In this document: one piece after another, positions 11,252 through 22,193 of the stretch
Position numbering within the stretch: position 1 is the first letter of the stretch
Layout of the letters: every line of letters starts with the position of its first letter
DNA from: Allacma fusca
Taxonomy: Eukaryota > Arthropoda > Collembola > Symphypleona > Sminthuridae
DNA: 64,000 bases
Reading direction: 5' to 3'
Assembly (NCBI GenBank): GCA_947179485.1
Contig: OX359246.1
Location: 51,811,632 to 51,875,631, forward strand
Translations under genes and position numbers: made by a program
The notes under the pieces: generated by a model
Told to the model about the DNA's origin: nothing
The model's database searches: none
Seen by the model: the letters and a program-made list of their open reading frames with translations, nothing else

Positions 11252-11806
11252 CAGAGATGTCCAAATGAAATTGCCTTCCTTCAAACCTTCGAAGGCAATT
11301 TTTTGAAAAAAACGCATTCCTTCATCCTTCTATTAAAGGAAGCCTTCAAAATATTTTGCCTTCCTTAAGCCCTATTTTGCTTATTAATTTAATACCTCCA
11401 GCCTTCAGCTTTCCTTCCTATTCAGCCTTCATAACACGAAATGCCACAGCAATGCATTTAAACAACCCTTTTAGTTCAATTGAGTTCGTTTATTAAAATC
11501 AGAAGCAATGAAGTAAGTCTCATTGTGCATATCACTACATCATGCATTTGTAGCGTTTTTAGGACACTCTCATTGTTGTATTTGTAAACTATCTATTGTA
11601 GTTCATTGCGTGCGCGCGAAGCCTTCTAAGTAGCAGAGGGCTACTTTACATACTTCCTTCCTTCGCCTTCCCTTTTCTGATAATTATAGGAATCTTCAGC
11701 ATTCACGAATTAAATCAGCCTTCCCTTCCCAACTCTCTGGAAATTGATATTCCGCCTTCAATGAAGCCTTCACTGAAAGCTAGCCTTCGAAGGCAGGACA
11801 TGTCTG
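11252..11806. mobile_element. hAT-type MITE (family b), copy 1
   Basis: This 555-bp non-coding element starts CAGAGATGTCC and ends GGACATGTCTG. It has the exact 8-bp duplication GTCAGACC at 11244-11251 and 11807-11814. The uninterrupted target (CACAGTCAGACCACT) exists in other R copies, for example near 6310, which confirms a clean insertion. The interior is rich in CCTTC/GAAGG and has the palindrome CCTTCGAAGG near both ends. Copy 2 is 27900-28455. Confidence 0.92.
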
Positions 11807-11814
11807 GTCAGACC

Positions 11815-12173
11815 ACTTCATTTTAACCAATTTAGATTCCCCCTTCGTGTATGAAGGCCTTTTGCAATATTTTAGAAGTGGTGTCTTAATATTTTAACCG
11901 TGTCCTATCTTTTAGTCAAGTCCGAGTCAGTTTCATTCGACTCTAAGCTATTTTAAATAGTTTGGATTTTCATACAAGATTATGTTTTAAAGTTGTCAAA
12001 TGAAATGGTTCTCTACCTGAATGAGTTTGGAATGGTCGCATGAAGGACGAGACATTTCTGGGACTCAAATATTTTCCCAGCTGTTAATACTAGTTTAACA
12101 AAGTCGTTTTTTGTAAGCAAATCCTCTAAAGTTGTCAAATGAAATCAAGGCTTACTACTTTAATGAGGTCATG
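11815..12173. repeat. R-family sequence
   Basis: R-family blocks (ATTTTAACCAATTTAGATTC, AAGGCTTACTACTTTAAT, GGTCATGTTGTG) connect two hAT insertions. No coding content is seen. Confidence 0.55.
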
Positions 12174-12534
12174 TTGTGCAGCAGGGTGTCCAGGAGTCCT
12201 GATTTGATCGGGACTGTCCTGATTTGACGTAGGGTAACCTGATGACCTGATGAGCTTGAATTTAGTCCTGATTTCAATGTAGCTAGCAAAAATATCACTT
12301 TGTAGTAATTTGAGGTAAAGTGACTAAAAGTTATCATTACTTATCATAAAGTCCATTATAATACTAACGTAAACTATGTACACATAATACAACCCTGCGT
12401 GTAAAATGGTTTTAATAGTTTAATTTTGATGGGCTTAATTTAGTAATGACTCACGTTGCTGTTGTACTACGGGAAAGTTTTGTGGTGATTACTTACAATG
12501 ACAAGTAACAATTTATGATACATATCTCACAGGT

Positions 12535-12646
12535 GCATATAGCGGGGGAAACGGTTCAATTCAGTTCAGTAAAAAGTAAAAACTAATTCAGTTGGTCAAA
12601 TTTTGAATTGAACTGAATCGGAATCTAACGGTTACCGCGGATATGC
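12535..12646. repeat. Small palindromic repeat inside hAT-c
   Basis: GCATATAGCGG at the left and CCGCGGATATGC at the right form imperfect inverted ends. The interior is built of AATTCAGT/ACTGAATC-type words. It is probably a tiny nested MITE. It is duplicated in copy 2 at about 29184-29295. Confidence 0.45.
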
Positions 12647-12785
12647 TTAACAATATATTATTAACATGTTTCTAGAAACTACTGCGAGTGTTTTCCAAGC
12701 CCACAAAAGAATAAATCACAACTAACGGTATGAATCGCTAAGTTGAAGGATCTGGAGAATTGAAAACGGTGGATTTTTATTGAAA

Positions 12786-13140
12786 TGTATGGGTCAGAAT
12801 CTCAGAATTATATTTTAAAACTTAAAATCAAGGAAAGATCTGTTAAAATTGTTTTAATCTATAAACCTATTAGAAGCTATTTAACTAATTATCTGAATAT
12901 GCTCTTTATAACTCCTCGCACATGGTGCTCCCTACTACCTGTCAACAATGAAAATGTCAGAAATAGCATCGCTTTATATGTTAGAGGGGCTCTCAAAATC
13001 AGAACGTGGTCCCTCAATGAATAACTTATACTATATATGTGTAATAATCTAAATCTCTCACCCCATAAGATATTATATATTTCAAACTCAGTCACTCCCA
13101 ATTGTGTTGTAGACGTTTCTAAAAAACGCGTATAAATTCA
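12786..13140 (+). other. Possible 3' fragment of a LINE inside hAT-c (unrecognised ORF)
   Basis: An open frame of 79 codons (12785-13024) has no clear family match. The segment ends in an (ATTC)n tract next to an ACGCGTATAAATTCATTC terminus. That is the sort of microsatellite tail that ends LINEs, and in copy 2 the tract is longer (about 29784-29803), as expected of a microsatellite. A 5'-truncated LINE 3' end is the best guess, with low confidence. Confidence 0.3.
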
Positions 13141-13621
13141 TTCAAAGTTGTTTTAATCAAATTTTTGGGCTGTCCAATAATAGTTGTGTTTACATGGTGT
13201 AGTGGGAAAGGGAATAATATTTTAGTAAGTGTAGCAGCAAAGGAGACAAATATTTTTGATGCAACATCTGCAGATTTGGTAAAAGTTGTGCTAATGTTGG
13301 AATCACAGATTTCAAAAAGCAAATTTTGATAGAAAATCATAAAGCTCATGAATCAAACAAATAGGTCCATTTCAAGCATTTAAAAAACAGTGATAACACA
13401 ACTACAGCTGACGATTGTGCCCTAATGTATTATGGAGTAAAGCATCACCAATGTTTCAGAAGTTCGGATTGTCTTTCTAGTTTTGCGAGACAAACATTTA
13501 CAAATTATAAAATCAGTTTCTTTAACTTTGGGAAAAAACAAAGTTGCAGCTATAATTCAAAATTTCATAGTTACGTTTTTACTCGAAGATAAATGATGAA
13601 ATACCTCAGCAACGTTAATTT

Positions 13622-13806
13622 AGGAGTCTTAGCATGAAGGAAGTGATAATTCTGGATGCCTGGAATCAAATGCACGCATGAGCGGATTTGAGTACAAAAA
13701 TAAACGAGTTTGTTAAACTAGTATTAGGATGTGACTCCTAAAATATTTCAATAAATAAAGGCTCATAGTCATTTCTTTCTCTGAGGGAGAGTAAATTAAT
13801 TTGCTA
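13622..13806. repeat. R-family sequence, reverse orientation
   Basis: After the duplication breakpoint the sequence is R family on the opposite strand (GGATTTGAGTAC, AATAAACGAG, GAGGGAGAGTAAATTAATTT). It therefore does not continue the hAT element. Confidence 0.5.
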
Positions 13807-14871
13807 AAGGACACCGCACAATCCTTACGAGAAAATGCCCTCTGTTCGATTTTAACAAACAAATTACTGCAGGGTGCGCCTTGATGCGTAGATTATTTTT
13901 GATAATTGCCCCAAAAAAACCAAAAGTTCTAGACTATTAGCGGGCAATGCGAACAATTTTTAGGGACCAATTCCGGGTAGGGGACGAAATTGACCTGCAT
14001 AGTCACAGCTAGGTCATAGTGTCACCAACTGGGACCAAAGTTGACAGGCAATTCATCTGGACCTAAATCAAAAGTTCTAACCTATTAGCGGGAAATTCTA
14101 ACAATTTCGTCCCCTACCCGGAATTCGTGCCTAAAAATCGCACTGCGTCAGTAACTGGAACCAACCTAGGTAGGCACCTCATCAGAGCTCAAACCAAAAG
14201 TGCTGGCCTATTAGCGGTAAATTCTAACAATTTTTATAGGTAACAATTCCGGTACGGGTACGAAATTGACCTCGGATGTCGCAGCTGGGTCATCGTGTCA
14301 CCAACTGGAACCAAACTTCACATGCAACTCATATGGGCTTAATCCAAACGTTCTAAACTATTTGCGGGTAATTCGATTGATTTTTAGGCACCATATCCGG
14401 TATGGGTGTGATATTGACCTCGGAGGTCACAGCTGGGTCATCCCTAAAACAACTGGAACCAAACTCGGCACACGTTTTATATGTGTCTAGTCAAAGCCCT
14501 GGTTCTAATCTAGGCAAGTTTTATCACCGTTTAGATTATGAAACCGGTATCGACGCTCTTTGACCTCTTGAGGTCAGTATCTTGGGATCTTGAGGTCGTA
14601 GCTCGCTGAAAATTTGTTTGCACGTTATTTAATTTTTATTCTCGCCTTTTTTGAAGTTATATTGTTAATTTTCACTGTTTTAATTTGTTGGTACCCCATG
14701 AGCCCCCCTCATGTTTTGCTAATTTTGACCCGGGATATCTCCGAATCCCGTCGTCAGATTTTTTTGGGGCAATTATCAAAAATAATCTACGTACCAAGGC
14801 GCACCCTGCAGTAATTTGTTTGTTAAAATCGAACAGAGGGCATTTTCTCGTAAGGATTGTGCGGTGTCCTT
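13807..14871. mobile_element. Foldback-type element with 113-bp inverted repeats and internal tandem repeats
   Basis: The arms 13807-13919 and 14758-14871 are inverted copies with about two mismatches. Both begin AAGGACACCGCACAATCC at the outer edge. Between them, about four degenerate units of 128-149 bp are centred on AACTGGAACCAAA and GACCT...GTCACAGCTGGGTCAT. No transposase is present. The element lies in reverse-oriented R sequence. No target duplication could be defined, so the superfamily is unknown. Confidence 0.8.
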
Positions 14872-15963
14872 CATGTTGTTTGAGGGAAGCCGCGATGTTG
14901 TATTCAACTGCAGTCGGATTTCGGACATATTTGTAACAACAGAAAACATTCCATCGACTGGGATAACGCCAAATGAGTTATGAAAGAACCAAATCATTTA
15001 TTAAGGAAGATTAAGGAAGGCTTAATAATCCAACAATCCGGCAAGAGTTTGATGAACGTCAATGATGGTTTTTTATTAGATGTTGCATGGAGGCCTTTGA
15101 TTCCACAAATTTTGACTTCTAATTTTTAAAATAATTTTTAAGGAAATATGTCCATTCGTCGAAAATTTATTTTTAAAAACTTGTATTTTTTCTCAATTGT
15201 GAAAATTATTTCTGACTCGTTTGTTAGTGCCTGAAGATGACAGTCTGTTAGATGTCGAAAGCTTGCATTTAATTTAGCTTGTTTAATAAAGTTAACCACG
15301 TAAGCCAAAGAATGGAATCTATTTTCGGATCGGAATTTCGGGACTGCACAACATGACCTGATTAAAGTAGTAAACCTTGGGGACCGTATTAAATTGTTGT
15401 GTCAAGTATAACCTCCGAGGATAAACAAAATGGTCCAGACGCATTCGAGATGTGAGCGAAAATTCGTACATACATTTGTACTAGTGTCTTCACAAATTAG
15501 TAGTGAAAAGTTTCTCTTTGTATTTAAGGTCACTTGCATGTATGGTTCTTTTTTCATAAATATTTCGGGTCGGGTTCGGGTCAGGTTTACGTCGGATCCG
15601 AGCTTCGGGTATTTTTTCAGGTACAGGTATTCTAGTTATACCCGATGAAAAATACCTGACAAGTAAAGCATTTGCTCGGATCTGACTGGGCAAGTTCGGG
15701 TATTCAACGAACATTCCCAGAATTTTAACTCGCACTCATTGTTTATGAAGAACGTGATTGAACGTTGATTAGATAGTATATTACGTAGTTATATACATAA
15801 GTGGATCTTCACTACGCGCCTGCTGGATCCAGTATAGTAAGCAAACATCCCACCAGAAAACGGGACGTCGTCGTCTGCGGAACACAAAAATGTTGCTGCC
15901 CACAGAAGCTATAACCGTTATACAAAATGAACTACGAGCAAGGTACCCTGAAAACAAAACGGT
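14872..15963. repeat. R-family and other repeats between the two duplication copies
   Basis: R blocks occur in reverse orientation (GGAAGCCGCGATGTTGTATTC, ATGACCTGATTAAAGTAGTA) and then forward again near 15850-15963 (GCGGAACACAAAAATG). About 15560-15740 has CGGGT-rich words. No gene is recognised. The forward R sequence runs smoothly into the start of copy 2, which suggests the duplicated unit extends to the left of this window. Confidence 0.5.
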
Positions 15964-16515
15964 ATAAAAGGACCTTTCACTGCTAGTTTTTGAACACACG
16001 TAATGGAAAAACATCATTAGTATACAAAATTAATTAATGTGGTCGGCTTTGCCTATAGTCAAATCACCCTTACGTATTCATTATTTATACTCAGATCAAG
16101 AATGCCTGTAGATCATTTTGCTTATCCTCGAAGGAGTAGCAAAAGCTTTTAAACTAGTAACATTTTATGTCGGTCCCGATGGCTTACTACTTTAGTCAAG
16201 GCGAATTCATTAATCACGAAAAATGACTCCGAAATCGGACTGTAGTTTAATTTTATCGCGCCAGCTCTCAATCGTTCTGAATTATCAAATGAATTCACTC
16301 TTCCTGCATGAAGGATTTTTGGAATATTTTAGAATTGGTGTTTTGATGTTATTTTAACCAAGTCGTTTTGTTATAGTCACAACCGCTTCTACAGACGTTA
16401 GATTCCAGTCGAATCGGACGGGGGAGTACAGGATGTCGGGGAAGACACAATTATTTGAACAGTGAGGGCATTCCATTTAAACCAACGTGAATAACCCTCT
16501 ATACAAGATTATATG
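15964..16515. repeat. R-family monomer, copy 2 (start of second duplication unit)
   Basis: This matches 1-552 at a constant offset of 15963 with no differences noticed. It marks the visible start of the second copy of the large tandem duplication. Confidence 0.85.
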
Positions 16516-16914
16516 CAGGGTTGGCAAGCGGCAAGAAATGGCCTGGCCGTTATTGGTTAAAATCCGGTTCTTACCGGCTTGGTCCAATTGCTTGGGTTGG
16601 TATAAAATGGTCGTAATTAATATTATCCAAATAAATCCACTGTCCAATAAAAACCGGTTTTAACCAAAACGTACCACCGGCTTGGCTAATATTACGCATG
16701 CATGAACACAGGGTTGCCAAGTGGTCAAAAATGGCCTGGTTATTCCTGGTTAAAATCCGGTTCTAACCGGCCCGGACCTGTTGTATAGTTTGGTATAAAA
16801 TGGCCATAATTAATACTATCCAAATAAGTCCACTGTCCAATAAAAACCGGTTGTTACCATTTCATGCCACTGGCTTGGCCTTTATAGATAAAAGCCGGTT
16901 TTTTGCCAACCCTG
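16516..16914. mobile_element. hAT-type MITE (family a), copy 2
   Basis: Second copy of the element at 553-951, with the same termini and the same ATTATATG duplication. It was therefore carried along by the segmental duplication rather than inserted anew. Confidence 0.88.
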
Positions 16915-17453
16915 ATTATATGTTTTAGAGTTGTCACTTTAAATTGTATTTTTTTAGAATGAAAAGATTTTGAGTGTATGTGTTTGCAAACGGAAAAAAT
17001 TTGGGACTCAAATTCCCGTGATATTTGCCGCGCTGACAGGTCATATAATTTTGGCCCGAGAATTTCGGGACGGAACGGCAAGTTTGCGGAACACAAAAAT
17101 GGTTGCCCGCAGAAGCTATAACAGTTATGAACAATGAACTAAAACCAAGCCTTGAAGGCAAAATGGTCTAAAGATACCTTCCGCTACTAATTTTTGAAAA
17201 CATTTAGTGGATTCAAAAATTCACTCCAAAATCCTACTGTAATTTAATTTTCTCGTTTTTTCTCAATTTTGCTGAATTTTCAGATTAGTTCACTCTTCCA
17301 CCGAGAAATAATTAAGTGATTTCGAGCCTTAATTAATTGAAATATTGTGTTATCTTGATATTATTTTAGTAATTTTTTATAGTTACAGCGGCTTCCGCTT
17401 ATATTGAATTCCAGTCTAATCGGACGGGACAGTAAAGAATGTCAGAGAAGACA
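16915..17453. repeat. R-family sequence, copy 2
   Basis: This matches 952-1490 with one visible substitution near 17401. Confidence 0.65.
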
Positions 17454-17791
17454 AAATTATTTGAACAGCAAGACCATTCCATTTCAAAATCAATCCCAAA
17501 TGGGCTAAAGGGACCAATCGCTTCCACTCTGATCGCGCACTTCCACTCTGACTGCCGAGCAGAGTGGTTAAAGCCATATGGCTCTGTCATTCCTGCACTG
17601 AAACGATACTCCAGGCTCCTGGTTGCCACTTAAAGCCACGGTGAATGGTCTCACCCAGCTGTAACTGCTGCCAGGTTCCTGACAACCTCCAATGTCACGG
17701 CTGTGTCAGCCCAGCTGTAACAACGAGGGAGTTACCTTTGACCTGGACAGCAGAGTCCAGTCGTGAGTTACTTCTTTTCCACCTCAACACC
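17454..17791. other. 338-bp GC-richer block present only in copy 2
   Basis: The block lies between R sequence and LINE A. It contains GCAGAGTGGTTAAAGCC, then two related stretches built on CCCAGCTGTAAC and CAGGYTCCTG with CACGG words, ending CCTCAACACCCAGC. Copy 1 lacks it, and the joint there shows only a two-base AC overlap, so a deletion in copy 1 is likely. It may be the GC-rich 5' UTR of LINE A or a separate SINE-like insert. No protein is supported. Confidence 0.55.
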
Positions 17792-18473
17792 CAGCTAGGA
17801 GCAATATCACATTAGTGAACTTGTGATGACAAATTAGTAATCCTACATTATTTTTATGTATTGTCTATGATCCATTATTGGTTTCTGTTGTTATGATCCT
17901 TAATAGTGTTAGTATGTCATTGATATAGGTATATGTCATGTCTGTAATAGCCCATTGTTGAAATGTCATATTCAGCATGTATATTTATTGTATGGCTCAA
18001 AGTACCTTGTCAAGTTTTAGCCTTATCAGGTATAACTAATGTAAGTTTCCTGGAAAAGGGTTTATAGTATTTATAGGCATGAGTCAATGATATGAAGGCA
18101 TTCCGCTGGACCCTTTCTAAAATGCCTTTCACTTTTCCTACTCGGCTTTCCTGTATAAATACCGAGCCCTTTCCCATTCTCAATACACTTCGATTTCAAC
18201 TGTTCTACTAGTAACTTGCTCCTGTAAATAAATACTTTTCAGCCTCTTTTGAAATAGAGCTTTTCATTAAGTTGATTGATTCATATTTCATCACAGAATT
18301 CATCCACTTCCAAAGGACTGACAGTGACCCAAACTTGACTCAAGATCTACAATACTCGTATCCAATATCACTATACTTTACTCATACCTTAAGACTTACA
18401 CTAAATTATTTATTTTATTTTATTTTATTTTACCTATTGACTAATATTCTGAGTAGAAAATCTCCCCTTTATT

Positions 18474-20135
18474 ATGGCTTATTATAAAACAGGTAGCAAT
18501 GAAATTTGCAGAATTTGCTGTAAAGCAAATGCTAGAAAGGCTTTTATTACATGTAGAATATGCAAATCTGTCTATCACAACACTAATTGTCTGAATCTGT
18601 CACTATCTATACCCGATTTCCGCATGCTAGCTAATTCTGGAACAGGGTTATGCACCTATTGTAATGACCTAGATGATAGGCACTCTATTGACTCGCTGCA
18701 TTTACTTCAACTTGGAAACAATAATGATTCCTTCTTTGAGGATAGTAAATCCTGCCCTAATAAGATAAATGCCGATGCTAATGTTACTCCAACCTTACTA
18801 CCCAAAGGTCTCTCTTTATTCTCCCTTAACATTTGTAGTCTCAGAAATAAAGTAGATGAGCTGTCAACGCTAATCTTCGAGTACAAAATTGACGTTATAT
18901 GCATAGGAGAAACTTGGTTCAGTGCAAATACTCACAGTAATGAGTTAAACATAGATGGGTATACACTTTACAGAAAGGATCGTGGATCCCCAGGCGGTGG
19001 ATTATCAATTTATGTAAACTCAAACCTTCTCTATCAAATTATACCTACTTTAGGTGACTCCTTTGAATCACTGGCTATATCTGTCACTCTTCCGCACACA
19101 AACCCTATTGCTATCACTAATATATACAGACCACCAGGACAACTGGTGAACGATGATAATTTTCTATTTGAATTTTCGGAACTCACAAAGACACTCCAAA
19201 ATCATTGCACGGAAATCTACATTCTTGGCGATCTAAACATTGACCTATTAACTACTAATAATAACAAACAAAAACTTCTCCCTGTCACTAACCGTCTAAA
19301 TCTCTCACAGTTAATTACTGAAGCAACTAGAGTTACGCAAACATCACGTAGTCTTATCGACCACATATATACTACAGACACTTCCCTTATAACTGCTTCT
19401 TGAATTGTACACAGTAGCCTTTCCAATCATGATATTATTTATGCAGTTCGTAAGAAACCTAAACTACACTTTGCCACTGTCGTGATAATATGCAGAAGCT
19501 ACTGTAATCTTAACGTAAACAAACTAAAAGATTCTTTAGCAAACGCAAAGTGGACTTTAATTGATTCCTTTGACTGCATAAACGATAAAATTGAAGTCCT
19601 GGAATGTTTAACAAACTGTATAATTGATGACTGCATACCCACTATCAAAAGAAGAGTAAGGGCAAGACCTGCAGACTGGATCACGCCGCAGATTAAAAAA
19701 CTTATCCACCACAAAAATCACTTGAAAAAAATCGCCATTAAATCAAAATGCGCAAATGCATGGATAAATTACAAAGCTGCGCGAAACTCAGTAACTCAAA
19801 CCATTCGTAATTTGAAGGCCAAGTTTATTAATAATAAATTTAGTAAATGCAAAACCTCCAAAGAATCTTACGACGCATTTAAACAATTAATTGGAGATAA
19901 AATAAATAGTACTAACATTCCAATCATTGAATGCAACGCCATTAAGCTCTCAGATAAATCTGAAATCTGTGACAAGCTTGCTAAAGCCTTTGTCCTTGAT
20001 CACCCTAATGACGACCCTTTCTTAAATAGTATTACATCCTCCACAAAACGAAACAATTTTTCTGTTAAATTTGTTGAAAGAAAAGAAATAATCTCACTGA
20101 TTAAATACACCAAAAAAATACTCTGCGGGATTTAA
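18474..20135 (+). pseudogene. LINE A PHD finger + endonuclease, copy 2
   Basis: The domain layout and TGA (19401-19403) are those of copy 1. The first 309 residues are identical, and the second part differs by one residue (Ile to Thr, near 20043). No selection or repair of the stop is apparent. Confidence 0.82.
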
Positions 20136-21314
20136 AAACATACCATCCAACGTCCTCAAATTATTCCCTGAATTTTTTGCTCCTATTCTTGCAAATATAT
20201 TTAATTCTGCCCTGAATATAAGCAAATTCCCGTCAGCATGGAAAAAAGTCACCCCTATTAATAAACCGAAAACAAACAAATTATTAGCCACATCCTATAG
20301 ACCAATCTCAATCCTACCTTTCTTGTCTAAAATATTTGAATCTGTCATTGCTACACGAATAATCAGTTTTGTTAACAAGTCTAACTTATTATCTAGTTAC
20401 GTATTTGGATTTCGAAAAAGTAAGTCGACATTGCATGCATTAATTGAAGTAACCCATAATCTATTTGAAGCTATAGAGAGTAAAATGTATGTAGGTGCAC
20501 TGTTTGTGGATCTTCGCAAAGCATTTGACAGTATCAAATACAATTAATTCTTAAACTCCAACAAATTTACCAGCTCCCTAATTACCTTATAGACATTCTA
20601 TAATGCTACCTCCAACAGCGTACATTCTCCGTTAAATTGGGCACTTTTCTCTCTAACCCATACGGGCTGTATGGTGGCGTCCCTCAGGGAAGTGTCTTGG
20701 GTCCAATACTATTTATTCTCTATTTTAATGATATTACTAGCGCGCTTAAAAACTATATGCAGATGATATTGCAATTGTATGTTCTGCGAAAAATATTACT
20801 ACTCTTGAATGAACTTGAAGTGGCATTGGGAAATATTCACTCTTGGTGTAACTCCAATAACATGGAAGTGAACTTTAAAAAAACGGTTTTCATGACTTTT
20901 ACTCAACCTTATTCAAAATTAAACTGCAATATCAACTCAATATCTGTTTGCTCAAACATAATTAGTCGAGTGGATTGCTTTAAATACCTAGGAGTTCATA
21001 TTGACAAACACCTTTCATTCAGTAAACATGCCAATGAAGTTCACAAAAAAATAACATTTAAATGCTCTCAGGTTATTAAATACAAACGACTTATTAGCCC
21101 TAAATTCTTACCTATAGTGTTTAAATCTCTTGTATTTTCGCAAATTGATTACGGGTTCCCTATCTGGGGAACAGTAAACAACTCCATGTCAATCCACCAT
21201 CGATCATTTCCTAAAGTGTATACACTTCAAAGGGTATTAGTTCAAACCGATTTACGACAAGCTCAAACTATCCAACTTACTAAAATCCACACACAAAAAA
21301 ACAAATCGACCTAA
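20136..21314 (+). pseudogene. LINE A reverse transcriptase, copy 2
   Basis: RT relic with the same frameshifts as 3835-5013; YADD is again out of frame with GGVPQGSVLG. One residue differs from copy 1 close to the C-terminus (Asn to Lys). Confidence 0.82.
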
Positions 21315-21958
21315 TTAAACTTTATGAGAGCTACTCGATTCTTACCATCTTCGAAAGACATTTATTACAGCCTCCTTTACTAAAATTCTCTTAAATCAGC
21401 CAGAAAGATTACCTTGCCTCTCTCAGGTCACTAGGCCTATCTCAACTTGATCGTCTAGACATCTTCACTTTCTGTGCATACTTGTACGATCATCTTTCTT
21501 CCAAAACTCCTTCCAATACCGGTCTTGCAAGATCTGGACCTCAATTCCTTTTAATATTCATTCTCTACCAAATATCAAAGAATTCCAGTTTGAATTAAGT
21601 AAATGGATTATATCTAAACGCAAATGAACATACTATAATATTTATACTTTTTCACATATGTATGTATACATGTTTATTACCACTAACCATATTGACCATA
21701 TGATTACTTAATTTATTCTATCGTTGATTAATTACCAAATTATTAATTAGATGCACTGTAGCTCCTAGAAATGTCTATCACTGGAAATCAGAGCTTTGCT
21801 CTGTGCTGATTTGACGCAATAAATCAATTACATTACATCGCTACTAGTTTTTGAAGACACTTAGTTTATAAACCTCATAGGTATATAATAATTAAAGAAT
21901 GTTGTCAGCTTTGCCTCTAATCAAAATACGCGTACGTATTTATGCCAGATCAAGAATG

Positions 21959-21969
21959 CCTCTAGATTA

Positions 21970-21974
<5 letters not shown>
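21959..21974. repeat. 16-bp target-site duplication, left, of LINE C
   Basis: CCTCTAGATTATATTG is repeated exactly at 26714-26729 and occurs once, uninterrupted, in the R copies at about 5660 and 10068. It fits a standard LINE insertion. Confidence 0.9.

Positions 21975-22028
<54 letters not shown>
21975..22028. repeat. (ATTG)n tail of LINE C
   Basis: About 13 units of ATTG make up the 3' tail of the minus-strand LINE. They directly abut the target duplication. Confidence 0.9.
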
Positions 22029-22029
<1 letters not shown>

Positions 22030-22193
22030 TATTAAGGATTCTTCGCGGGCGGTGCCCATATCATCCAGTTCATTACAGAGAGTTACATGTATGTATATAA
22101 AGACTAAAATAAAAATAGTTTTTAATTTTACTTAATTTTATATTTAGTAGACAAAAGAGAAATGCTTATAAAAACAGAGAAAGGATAAGAATA

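Larger units (their letters stand above)
12182..13621. mobile_element. hAT-type element (family c), copy 1, truncated at right end
   Basis: The left terminus CAGGGTGTCCAG follows the 8-bp sequence TTGTGCAG (12174-12181), which is the target duplication seen at both ends of the complete copy (28831-30551). Here homology stops at 13621, about 270 bp before the right terminus, so the element is cut at the breakpoint of the large duplication. No transposase is recognisable. It contains a nested palindromic insert (12535-12646) and a LINE-like fragment (about 12786-13140). Confidence 0.85.
17792..21836 (+). mobile_element. LINE A, copy 2 (defective)
   Basis: Nearly identical to 1491-5535 at offset 16301, with about seven or eight substitutions noticed by eye. 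It carries the same TGA, the same frameshifts, the same 3' hairpin and the same tail. It was therefore copied by DNA duplication, not retrotransposition. Its last 110 bp belong to the segment that is doubled around LINE B in copy 1. Confidence 0.87.

Noticed and set aside
12785-13024. hAT transposase inside hAT-c
   Set aside because: The 79-codon product has no hAT dimerisation motif or DDE landmarks.
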